Origin: an uncultured Oscillospiraceae bacterium
Lineage (GTDB): Bacteria; Bacillota; Clostridia; Oscillospirales; Oscillospiraceae
NCBI GenBank assembly: GCA_934590505.1
Contig: CAKTPC010000009.1
Span: 1 to 31,465, forward strand
Direction: 5' to 3'
DNA: 31,465 nucleotides
Position numbers and translations under genes: made by a program. Under the pieces are notes generated by a model. The model was not told the origin of the DNA, searched no databases, and saw only the letters and a program-made list of their open reading frames with translations. Positions within the stretch are counted from its first letter, which is position 1. Every line of letters starts with the position of its first letter. Shown piece by piece: positions 24,281-31,051 of the stretch.

Positions 24281-25081
24281 GTGGATAAGATACTTTTGTT
24301 CATCCCAATGTATAACTGCGAAAAGCAGATCGTTAGGGTTCTTGCCCAGCTCGATAAGACTGTATGCGAATATATTTCCGCTGTTATCGTCGTCAACAAC
24401 CGCAGCACGGATAACGGCGAGCAGGCTGTGACGGAATGGCTCAAGGCTAACCGTCCTGCAGTCCCGGTCACGCTCCTGCGCAATGATGTAAACTACGGTC
24501 TTGGCGGCTCCCACAAGGTAGCCTTTGATTACGCGCTCAATAACGCCTACGACTATGTTGTAGTGCTCCACGGTGACGATCAGGGCAGCATTTCGAACCT
24601 TCTGCCATATCTCAGAAGCCGCGAATATGCCCAGTACGATTCCTTCCTCGGTGCGCGCTTCATGAAGGAATCGAGCCTTGAGGGGTACTCTAAATTCCGT
24701 ACCTTCGGGAACCGGGTGTATGATCTGCTCTTTTCCGTCGGCGCGGGGCGTGTGGTGTACGACCTCGGTTCCGGGCTCAATATGTATAAGGTCAGTTCCC
24801 TGCGCAGCCGGTACTATCTCCGCTTCAAGGATAACCTGATGTTCAACTGCTATATGCTGCTTGCTGCCGGCCCGCTCGGTCAGTCGCTGAGCTTCTTCCC
24901 GATAAGCTGGCGCGAGGATGATCAGGTCAGCAACGTGAAGATGTTCAGCCAGGCGACAAAGACCATGCGCATGCTCATGAACTTCACCTTCAATAAGCGT
25001 ACATTCCTCGACGGGGAATACCGTGACAAGATCATATCCGCCTACACAGCGCAGCCGGTCTTTGAGTGGGAGGGCGAATAA
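24281..25081 (+). CDS. Family 2 glycosyltransferase (GtrB/DPM-like)
   Basis: The GT2 fold starts at once: ILLFIPMYNCEKQI, then VIVVNNRSTDNGE, NYGLGGSHKVAFDYAL and the metal-binding VVVLHGDDQGS. The GARFMKESSLEGYSKFRTFGNRV and DLGSGLNMYK stretches match the part of dolichol/undecaprenyl-phosphate sugar transferases that contacts the lipid phosphate. Unlike GtrB it lacks the two C-terminal membrane helices (266 residues in all, ending in a soluble FEWEGE tail). It probably loads a sugar on a lipid phosphate or a membrane-bound acceptor. The GTG at 24281 is six bases after an AAGGAG; the longer start at 24248 would fall at or before the transcription start. The stop codon overlaps the next gene's ATG (TAATG). 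Confidence 0.85.
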   Translation: MDKILLFIPMYNCEKQIVRVLAQLDKTVCEYISAVIVVNNRSTDNGEQAVTEWLKANRPAVPVTLLRNDVNYGLGGSHKVAFDYALNNAYDYVVVLHGDDQGSISNLLPYLRSREYAQYDSFLGARFMKESSLEGYSKFRTFGNRVYDLLFSVGAGRVVYDLGSGLNMYKVSSLRSRYYLRFKDNLMFNCYMLLAAGPLGQSLSFFPISWREDDQVSNVKMFSQATKTMRMLMNFTFNKRTFLDGEYRDKIISAYTAQPVFEWEGE

Positions 25082-25827
25082 TGAAAAAGCTTCATCTCAT
25101 TATGCCGATGGGCGGGCGCGGCTACCGTTTCTTCAAGGATGGGTACTCCATGCCTAAGCCACTCATTGAGCTTAACGGCAAGCCCTTTTTCTATTGGTCG
25201 GCACAGTCGGTCATGAAGTTTGTTGACGTCGCCGATATCAGCTTTGTCGTCCTTCAAGAGCATATAGACCATTTTGAAATAGACCGGAAAATAAAGGAAT
25301 ACTACCCGCAGGCAAGGATCGTTGTCATCCCCGAGGTACTCCCCGGCGCGGTCATGACCTGCCTTGAGGGGGTCAAGGGGCTGGATGACGGCGCGCCCCT
25401 GCTCTTTAACGACTGCGACCATATGTTCGTCTGCCGTGACTTTTACGATTTCTGCGCCGCCGGGGATTTCTTCGCGCCTGACGCGGCGCTCCTGACCTTT
25501 ACCTCCGACGTGCCGAAATACAGCTTTGCAAAGCTTGACGAGTCAGGCCGCGTCCTCTATACTGTCGAGAAACAGGCTGTGAGCACACACGCCATCTGCG
25601 GGGCATATTACTTCTCCTGCCCGGAGATATTTGTCTCGGCGGCTGAGAAGTACCTGACCTCATGCAGCTATGAGGAATTTTTCATGAGCGGAGTTTATAA
25701 CGTCCTTATCGACGGCGGCGCGGACGTCAAAATTTTCGAGACAGATCTGCATATCTCCTTCGGCACACCTGAGGAATATGCTGCCGCCGCTGCCGACAGT
25801 CGGCTCAAAGAGGTGGACGCACCGTGA
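25081..25827 (+). CDS. Sugar/polyol-phosphate nucleotidyltransferase
   Basis: The 248-residue enzyme has the nucleotidyltransferase signature MPMGGRGYRFFKDGY followed by PKPLIELNGKPFFYW, which binds the NTP phosphates. The second metal-binding segment is LLFNDCDHMF. VEKQAVSTHAICGAYYF fits the product-site loop of the glucose-1-phosphate thymidylyltransferase-like group. The reaction would be NTP + sugar- or alcohol-phosphate to NDP-activated product; the base and substrate cannot be told. The position next to a kinase and a phosphatase suggests one pathway to an activated donor. A GGGAGGG site precedes the ATG at 25081, an upstream in-frame ATG five codons earlier is less well placed, and the gene overlaps the next by four bases (GTGA). 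Confidence 0.87.
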   Translation: MKKLHLIMPMGGRGYRFFKDGYSMPKPLIELNGKPFFYWSAQSVMKFVDVADISFVVLQEHIDHFEIDRKIKEYYPQARIVVIPEVLPGAVMTCLEGVKGLDDGAPLLFNDCDHMFVCRDFYDFCAAGDFFAPDAALLTFTSDVPKYSFAKLDESGRVLYTVEKQAVSTHAICGAYYFSCPEIFVSAAEKYLTSCSYEEFFMSGVYNVLIDGGADVKIFETDLHISFGTPEEYAAAAADSRLKEVDAP

Positions 25828-26645
25828 CGGTCTTTCTGTTCGTCTGTTCCATAGTCCTGCTTATGGTGGGACATGGGCTGCGTCTCATGCGCTGGAGCGG
25901 CTTCATTAAAATATACGAGTATCCCCCGGCCGGTGCGCTGCTGCGCTCCATGGCTCTCGGCTATGCGCTCAACTTCTTTATGCCGTTCAAGCTGGGCGAT
26001 GTTTTCAGGGCGTATTATTCCGGCAAGCGCATGAAAAACGGCATCGGCTTCTCGCTCGCGACGGTCATTCTAGACCGCTTTCTCGACCTTATAGTTGCAG
26101 CACTGCTGTTTGCGGTGCTTGCGTTTTCAAATGTCGGAAGAGACGCTGCGCGCGAATCTGCGCGTTTCTACTATATCGCCGCGGCGGCTGTGCTTGCGCT
26201 GCTGCTCATAGCAACCCTTTTCTCCTCCTCTATAAAGCGCGTCACGCTCAAGCTCTGCTCCGTGTTCAATGACCATATCAAGCTCAAGAGTGAGCGCTTT
26301 TTCTGGACGCTTATAAACACCTTCCGTGACATCCGCCGCGTGAACTTTGCCGCGATCCTTGCAGAAACGATTGGGATGTGGGTGTTCTACATAGGCTCAT
26401 ATGCGCTGTTTGCCGCGTTCATGCAGCGCCTTGGGTCAGACTATGCGCTCCAGTCTCGATCTCAGTGCGCTGACAGTCGCCGCATCGAGCTCGGCTGTGC
26501 TGAAGGAGCAGCTTTGGCTCGCGGTATATACGCTGCTGCCGTCGGTGATAATGTTTGCCGCGACACTCACCAAAGCATTTACAACGGTCGAAAAGCAGAC
26601 ATCTTCCGTGGACGGCGGATATCTAAAGATCCTCCCGCAGCTTGA
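25824..26645 (+). CDS. UPF0104/MprF-like flippase domain, apparently truncated by a frameshift
   Basis: The first 209 residues form a multi-helix membrane protein of the LPG-synthase transmembrane (UPF0104, AglD2) family. Signs are ALGYALNFFMPFKLGDVFRAYYSGKRM (the 'n.f.P.r.Gd..r' motif), TVILDRFLDLIVAAL and a later helix WVFYIGSYALFAAFM. After Leu209 (codon 26448-26450) this frame becomes polar and unlike any membrane protein (SRSQCADSRRIELG...) until its stop at 26645. If one C of the CTCC at 26448-26451 is skipped, the protein continues in the +1 frame as SLDLSALTVAASSSAVLKEQ, a proper last part of the flippase domain, and then into the kinase domain of the next entry. The start is a GTG overlapping the nucleotidyltransferase stop. 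Members of this family move lipids or lipid-linked sugars across the membrane. Confidence 0.72.
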   Translation: MTVFLFVCSIVLLMVGHGLRLMRWSGFIKIYEYPPAGALLRSMALGYALNFFMPFKLGDVFRAYYSGKRMKNGIGFSLATVILDRFLDLIVAALLFAVLAFSNVGRDAARESARFYYIAAAAVLALLLIATLFSSSIKRVTLKLCSVFNDHIKLKSERFFWTLINTFRDIRRVNFAAILAETIGMWVFYIGSYALFAAFMQRLGSDYALQSRSQCADSRRIELGCAEGAALARGIYAAAVGDNVCRDTHQSIYNGRKADIFRGRRISKDPPAA

Positions 26646-27708
26646 CGAAAAGGATCAGCTCAGCTTTCTTGACGACTATTTCAGCGCCGATCACCCGGAG
26701 CTTCTGCGGAAGCTTACGGAACTCAACCGTGGGATAAGCATAATCCGCGACTGCTCCTCCGGCTCAAACGCATCGACGCTGCTGTGCATGGACAGCCGTG
26801 AAATGTTCTACCGGAAGTACGCCTTCGGCGCAGACGGGAAAAAGCTTGCGGAGCAGCTCGACTGGCTGACTTCGCACAGCGGAGATATCCCTCTGTGCGA
26901 AGTCATCCGCAGTGAGCGCGGCAGCGAATACTGCTGCTACGATATGCGCTATGAGAGCGACAGCTCCTGCATGTTCCAGTATATACACTCCCACCCGGTG
27001 CAGGCAGGGGAGCGTGTTCTGGTGTCTCTGCTTGAGAGCGTGCGTGAAAAGCTCTATGTGCTGAACGTGCGCCCTGCTGATGCTGAGCACATGAGCCGGT
27101 ACATTTCTGCAAAGGTGACGGATAACCTGAACACCATCATGGGTTCAAGGGTACTTGCGGAGCTGCTGTCGTATGACACGCTTACCATCAATCACAAGGA
27201 ATATCTGAACCTGCCGCGCCTGTCCGGTATGTTCGCCCACGAGCACCTTGCCGCCGTCTTTTCCGGGGATACATACTGCGATATCCACGGCGACCTCACG
27301 ATAGAGAACATCATCTGCACCGGCAGCGACGGCGGTTTCTACCTTATCGACCCGAACCCCGGCAACATCCATGAGTCCAGCTTCTTGGACTATGCAAAGC
27401 TTCTGCAGTCACTGCACGGTGGGTATGAGTTCATGATGAAAACCGACTCTGTGTCCGTTGCCGGCAGCAGCATCGACTTTGTGTATACCCGCTCCGCCGT
27501 GTATGACCGGCTCTACGCCTTCCTGCTGGGCTATTTTGAGGAGCACTTTACCCCGGAGGAGGTCAAAAGCATATTTTATCACGAGCTTGTGCATTGGCTG
27601 CGGCTGATGCCGTACAAGCTGAGAAAGGACGCCCGGCGAGCCCCGATGTTCTATGCGGGGCTCGTAATGGCAGCGAACGATGTCTACAACCGCTTTGAAA
27701 AAAACTAA
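26443..27708 (+). CDS. APH/choline-kinase-like phosphotransferase with an N-terminal membrane segment (possible half of a fusion)
   Basis: As a separate gene this has about 421 residues. Residues about 1-42 (LDLSALTVAASSSA, LWLAVYTLLPSVIMFAATLTKAF) read as the last two helices of the flippase domain. From about 60 onward the protein is soluble. The kinase hallmark is DIHGDLTIENII with catalytic Asp284, then LIDPNPGN with metal-ligand Asp303, as in aminoglycoside, choline and fructosamine-type kinases. FLDYAKLLQSLHGGYEF continues the fold. The N-terminal lobe is less clear, with a Lys in REMFYRKYAF as possible ATP lysine. It likely phosphorylates a small hydroxyl substrate for the neighbouring nucleotidyltransferase. 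The ATG at 26443 has no ribosome site and lies within the upstream frame, which favours a frameshifted fusion over an independent gene. The end overlaps the HAD gene. Confidence 0.72.
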   Translation: MRSSLDLSALTVAASSSAVLKEQLWLAVYTLLPSVIMFAATLTKAFTTVEKQTSSVDGGYLKILPQLDEKDQLSFLDDYFSADHPELLRKLTELNRGISIIRDCSSGSNASTLLCMDSREMFYRKYAFGADGKKLAEQLDWLTSHSGDIPLCEVIRSERGSEYCCYDMRYESDSSCMFQYIHSHPVQAGERVLVSLLESVREKLYVLNVRPADAEHMSRYISAKVTDNLNTIMGSRVLAELLSYDTLTINHKEYLNLPRLSGMFAHEHLAAVFSGDTYCDIHGDLTIENIICTGSDGGFYLIDPNPGNIHESSFLDYAKLLQSLHGGYEFMMKTDSVSVAGSSIDFVYTRSAVYDRLYAFLLGYFEEHFTPEEVKSIFYHELVHWLRLMPYKLRKDARRAPMFYAGLVMAANDVYNRFEKN

Positions 27709-28264
27709 GCTTGCCATGGTCGATCTCGACAACACCCTCGTGTTCACGATGAACGCGAACTTCGAGGCCTACAAGCGCGCCCTCAACGAGTATGGCTTTG
27801 ACCTAACGCCGGAGCACTATGCCAATTGCTGCGACGGTAAGAGCTACCGAGATTTTCTCCCCGCCCTCGTCGGCGGCAGCGCGGAGCTTACCGAGGCTGT
27901 GCATGAGCGGAAGATCGAGTTTTACGCGGACTGCCTAAAGTCAGCCGAGCTGAACCGTCCCCTCGTTGACATCCTCCGAGCACTCAAGAGCGAATACTAC
28001 ATTGCCCTCGTCACCACCGCAACGCGGCGGAACGTCGAGCGCATACTTGAGCATTTCTCGCTCTCGGAGCTGTTCGACGCCGTCGTCGCTCAGGAAGATG
28101 TGCTGCGTGCAAAGCCCGACCCATTCTGCTATAACATGTTGATAGAGCGCTTCGGAGTTGACCGCAGCAGGTGCATAATTTTTGAGGACTCGGCCTCAGG
28201 CGTCGCCGCCGCGCTCGCGAGCGGCTGCCAGACCTTCTGCGTCAGGAAAGGAGCCGCGCTATGA
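27680..28264 (+). CDS. HAD-superfamily phosphatase (subfamily IA)
   Basis: The 194-residue cytoplasmic enzyme has all four HAD motifs: MVDLDNTLVF (nucleophile Asp15, acid/base Asp17), VTTATRR (motif II Thr), RAKPDP (motif III Lys) and IIFEDSASGVAAALASG (motif IV acidic pair). The helical cap between motifs I and II is of the type seen in phosphoglycolate phosphatase and beta-phosphoglucomutase. In this cluster it may remove a phosphate in the pathway to the activated donor, as GmhB does for heptose; that is inference. It starts inside the kinase gene and has a weak ribosome site. It overlaps gtrA by four bases (ATGA). Confidence 0.88.
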   Translation: MSTTALKKTKLAMVDLDNTLVFTMNANFEAYKRALNEYGFDLTPEHYANCCDGKSYRDFLPALVGGSAELTEAVHERKIEFYADCLKSAELNRPLVDILRALKSEYYIALVTTATRRNVERILEHFSLSELFDAVVAQEDVLRAKPDPFCYNMLIERFGVDRSRCIIFEDSASGVAAALASGCQTFCVRKGAAL

Positions 28265-28695
28265 GCGCCGCTCCGGGTAAGCTGCGCGCGCTGCTGATGC
28301 AGGCGCTGCGCTTTGTCGGGCTGAGCGGCATCGGCTGGCTTCTCGATTTCACGGTATACACTCTGCTCAGTACGCGCGTGTCAAACCTTGCCGCCGTCAA
28401 CATGATAAGCTCCCTCGTCGGTGCAAGCTTTGTGTTCGCTTTTTCCACGCGTTTTGTTTTTCAGGACAACCACCGCATCCCGCTTTTCTGGAAATACTGC
28501 GTGTATATTGCCTATCAGATAGTGCTGATCATCCTCATTTCGCTGCTGCTCGCGAAGATAAACGCCATGATAACCTCGCACGTCTCAGCCGCGTTGATCG
28601 TCAAATATTCCGCCATTCTGTCCAAAATCATCGTGACTCCAATCACCATGACACTCAACTTCTTCGTCATGCGCTTTGCGATAGAAAAGCTATGA
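28261..28695 (+). CDS. GtrA-family membrane protein (lipid-linked sugar flippase)
   Basis: The 144 residues and four hydrophobic helices match the GtrA/DPMS family. The first helix carries QALRFVGLSGIGWLLDFTVYTLL, with the family's 'rf..vG....l.d...f..l' pattern. The second region has SSLVGASFVFAFSTRFVFQDN, matching 'n.......f..n...vF'. The last helix is TPITMTLNFFVMRFAIEKL. GtrA proteins are thought to move undecaprenyl-phosphate-sugar to the outer face of the membrane or to assist the GT2 enzyme. An AAGGAG is seven bases before the ATG. It is the last gene of the cluster. Confidence 0.9.
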   Translation: MSAAPGKLRALLMQALRFVGLSGIGWLLDFTVYTLLSTRVSNLAAVNMISSLVGASFVFAFSTRFVFQDNHRIPLFWKYCVYIAYQIVLIILISLLLAKINAMITSHVSAALIVKYSAILSKIIVTPITMTLNFFVMRFAIEKL

Positions 28696-28728
28696 AAACA
28701 GCTCCGACAGTATGTCGGAGCTGTTTTC
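28694..28728 (+). terminator. Terminator of the glycosyltransferase-GtrA operon
   Basis: A 16-bp perfect stem (28694-28709 with 28713-28728) around GTA. The 3' arm contains TTTT, and transcription should end near 28730. Confidence 0.8.
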
Positions 28729-28747
28729 AGGTTCTAAGCTGAAAGTC

Positions 28748-28876
28748 GAGCACAATAGAAAAATCATTTAAAAAGGTTGTAAACTAAAAGTTGGGGTGTC
28801 TGGGTAAACCCGGGCACTCCAATTTTTAGCATGTTGAAAAAATAAGAGTAGAGCATAACAGAAAAATCCTTTAAAA
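28748..28876. repeat. 26-bp imperfect direct repeats flanking a palindrome
   Basis: GAGCACAATAGAAAAATCAT-TTAAAA (28748-28773) recurs as GAGCATAACAGAAAAATCCT-TTAAAA (28851-28876) with four differences, 103 bases apart. Between them is a long palindrome (28784-28829). The AT-rich block sits between a terminator and the 3' end of a minus-strand gene. It looks like a small mobile or duplicated element remnant; no gene is present. Confidence 0.55.
28784..28829 (+). other. 22-bp hairpin with several G.U pairs
   Basis: CTAAAAGTTGGGGTGTCTGG-GT (28784-28805) pairs along its whole length with the segment 28808-28829 if G.U pairs are allowed. The G.U pairs only work in RNA copied from the plus strand as written; on the minus strand they would be A-C mismatches. 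This asymmetry suggests selection or past function on plus-strand RNA, although no plus-strand gene is next to it. Confidence 0.55.
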
Positions 28877-28910
28877 TGAAGCTGCTAGACACCACTGACA
28901 CGGGACCTAT

Positions 28911-29846
28911 TTATTTGCTTGTTGAAACCGAAGCAGTGATGTCTACAAATTGCCCTTCATACGGAAGATTGTCCCTGCTGTCATAAATTTTAGAGGTACA
29001 TACGGTTTTAAGCTCATAGTCCATCGTGAAATCCTCTTGACAGTAATAGACGCTTTTATCATTAGGAAAACCGCAGAGGACGAGTCGGCCGGAGTAGTCC
29101 AAGTCGGTGTAGGCGGCGATTGTGTTGTTTGTCGGCAACGGAGAGGATACAATGACCGCACTGCGCAGACGGTATTTTAGCTGCTCGATCGGGAGCAGAA
29201 GTTTTCCGGCGCGCTCCGCGACAAAGAAACAGCCAGCGAGTGTAATCAATCCAATGCAGCCCATGACGGCGGAGACATCCTGATCCATTTTGCTGAACTC
29301 GTATACGTCTCTGCCGCCTGTCAACAGCACTGTAATGAAAATCTCGGCAAACATCAACACAATCCCGATGAGGGCCCAAAGAACCTCGCGCCTCCATACA
29401 GTTTGAGTCTGACTCAGCTTTTGACGTATCACATCGGGCGATTCTTTTTCAATTTCAAAGCATCGAAAGCGAAGATAATTGCTCAGCTGCCATGAGTTTT
29501 CAACGCCCATAATCGTATAACGTTTTCCGTTTTTCAGCAGGATCGTCAAGGTGTTGACCTGCGGCAGCACAAATTCGATATCTTTGATATTGCAGTCCAG
29601 TTTGCTGAAAAAATGGTACTTTGCTTTGACAGTGTTTTCGCCTATACGGATGTATGCATTGAAATTAAATAGTATGCATAGCTCTGCAATGGAACAAAAC
29701 AGAAGACAAATAAGCAAAAGAATGAGCGCTCTTTCTGATGTTGCCGCACTGCGCAGAACAAAATGCAGAATAATAAAAAGTATTGCAAACAGCAACAAAG
29801 TGAGGCACAGGTATATTCTTTTGCGTTGAATGAAAACACCTTCCAC
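28911..29846 (-). CDS. Membrane protein of unknown function, AT-richer than its neighbours
   Basis: This 311-residue protein has four hydrophobic segments in two pairs (about 11-30 and 40-62; about 155-178 and 190-208). Between the pairs is a soluble beta-rich domain (residues 66-150: YIRIGENTVKAKYHFFSKLD, then VNTLTILLKNGKRYTIMGV) resembling the PH-like domains of small membrane proteins. The C-terminal 100 residues are soluble and end with a run of Ser/Thr (TASVSTSK). No catalytic motif is visible. Codon use is more AT-rich than in the flanking genes. It stands alone between an AT-rich repeat region and the ybaK terminator. The GTG start follows a GGCGGGG-type site. It may be an acquired gene of unknown role. 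Confidence 0.7.
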   Translation of the reverse strand: MEGVFIQRKRIYLCLTLLLFAILFIILHFVLRSAATSERALILLLICLLFCSIAELCILFNFNAYIRIGENTVKAKYHFFSKLDCNIKDIEFVLPQVNTLTILLKNGKRYTIMGVENSWQLSNYLRFRCFEIEKESPDVIRQKLSQTQTVWRREVLWALIGIVLMFAEIFITVLLTGGRDVYEFSKMDQDVSAVMGCIGLITLAGCFFVAERAGKLLLPIEQLKYRLRSAVIVSSPLPTNNTIAAYTDLDYSGRLVLCGFPNDKSVYYCQEDFTMDYELKTVCTSKIYDSRDNLPYEGQFVDITASVSTSK

Positions 29847-29879
29847 ACAATCCCCGCCTTATCTCTTTTAGTTAAGAAA

Positions 29880-29914
29880 ACACCTCCGTATGCCAAAAAT
29901 ACATACGGAGGTGT
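29880..29914 (-). terminator. Terminator of the telA-lemA-ybaK operon
   Basis: ACACCTCCGTATG (29880-29892) pairs with CATACGGAGGTGT (29902-29914). On the minus strand TTTTCTTAAC follows. It ends the leftward operon and insulates the orphan membrane-protein gene. Confidence 0.82.
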
Positions 29915-29971
29915 AAATGTTTCACGAACTCCGCTTTAGTTTTGCCAGTTCGTTTCTATGTACGGGTGCGC

Positions 29972-30445
29972 TCAAGCCTCAGGGAGCTTGCAGACATCTA
30001 TCCACGCCTTGGCGTTGGAGTATCTGTACAGCTCATCGAGGTTCAGCTCAATGGCGCTGCTCGCGCTGCCGACGGCAGGGAACACCGTCTCAAAGCGCTT
30101 GAGGCTTTCGTCAAGGTACACGGGGATGCCTTCGTTTATGCCGAAGGGGCACACGCCGCCGATGGGGTGGCCGACCAGCTCGAGTACCTCATCTGCCGAG
30201 AGCATCTTCGCCTTGAAGTGAAAATACTCTTTGAACTTGTGGTTGTCTATCCTTGCGTCGCCGGCTGCGAGAATAAGTATGCAGCCGTCATCGGTTTTGA
30301 AGGACAGCGTCTTTGCGATGCGGGCGCCATCGACGCCCAGAGCCTGAGCCGCCAGTTCAACGGTTGCGGAGGAAACAGTGAATTCCTGAACTCTGTCCTC
30401 CAGTCCGAGAGCTCTGAAATATGCACGGCCTTTTTCGATTGACAT
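29972..30445 (-). CDS. ybaK: YbaK/EbsC-type aminoacyl-tRNA deacylase
   Basis: The 157-residue single-domain editing enzyme hydrolyses mischarged tRNA (Cys-tRNA-Pro in YbaK; related ProX forms act on Ala-tRNA-Pro). The family marks are ELAAQALGVDGARIAKTLSF with the conserved Lys45, LILAAGDARIDNHKFKEYF, ADEVLELVGHPIGGVCPFGI (the 'G...Ggv.P.g' loop) and VYLDESL. AGAGGTAG precedes the ATG. It starts 18 bases after the LemA-like gene and is probably the last gene of that operon. Which mischarged tRNA it clears is not visible. Confidence 0.92.
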   Translation of the reverse strand: MSIEKGRAYFRALGLEDRVQEFTVSSATVELAAQALGVDGARIAKTLSFKTDDGCILILAAGDARIDNHKFKEYFHFKAKMLSADEVLELVGHPIGGVCPFGINEGIPVYLDESLKRFETVFPAVGSASSAIELNLDELYRYSNAKAWIDVCKLPEA

Positions 30446-30463
30446 TTTTCTACCTCTGTTTAT

Positions 30464-31024
30464 TTATGAAAAGTATTCGGGGAAGCTGATACCGAGAAAA
30501 TCAGCCAAATTGCGTGTGGGAAAATTATCGTATTTGCGCAGGAACTCACGCACGCTGTCGTTATAACAGGCGGTGTTTATATCGTCGACACAGTCAGCGA
30601 TCTCATCCGAGTATTCACTCATGGCTTCTTCGTGGCGGCGGCTCAGCCCGGTTGCGTGAAGCTTTGTCTCGACATCCTTGAGCGCGGTGATGAACTCAGA
30701 ATATACCTGATACACATTGCCTATATCGCGGCTCCCGGAGGAGACGAGCGCGCGGAGACGCTGGCTGCTGTCAGAGAGCGCGGAAGTGTCTATCCCGTAA
30801 TTTGAAGCGATAGGAACGACCTCATCCGTGACGGCGCAGAGGGAATTAATTTCCTCCGCGATGGCATCATGGCTTTCACCTTTGTATCTAACGCCGCTGT
30901 AAAAGCCGTCGGTAACCTTATCGCATTTATTATTGAGCTTCACGCTGACGGAGATCAGTGTGGACGCGAAGATAACGATAAGCGACAAAATTACCGCCAC
31001 AGCAGGCTTCTTGAAAAAATCCAT
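30464..31024 (-). CDS. LemA-like membrane-anchored coiled-coil protein
   Basis: The 186 residues begin with a short basic stretch and one membrane helix (about 8-30, VAVILSLIVIFASTLISVSV), followed by long helices. The C-terminal CYNDSVREFLRKYDNFPTRNLADFLGIS segment is the LemA signature (Tyr-Asn, a second Tyr with Asn, Pro, then a hydrophobic 'a..lg' stretch). LemA proteins have no firmly known activity and are often found beside TelA or TPM/peptidase genes. AAGGAGG with ideal spacing precedes the ATG at 31024. The gene starts 27 bases after telA, so they form an operon. The N-terminal half is more divergent than the C-terminal signature. Confidence 0.78.
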   Translation of the reverse strand: MDFFKKPAVAVILSLIVIFASTLISVSVKLNNKCDKVTDGFYSGVRYKGESHDAIAEEINSLCAVTDEVVPIASNYGIDTSALSDSSQRLRALVSSGSRDIGNVYQVYSEFITALKDVETKLHATGLSRRHEEAMSEYSDEIADCVDDINTACYNDSVREFLRKYDNFPTRNLADFLGISFPEYFS

Positions 31025-31051
31025 ATATTCCTCCTTACGGAAGCGCGGTTA

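Noticed and set aside
26436..26456. Programmed +1 frameshift signal at the flippase/kinase junction
   Set aside because: There is no slippery heptamer, no in-frame stop at the shift site and no internal Shine-Dalgarno at the right distance, so a simple indel is the more careful reading.
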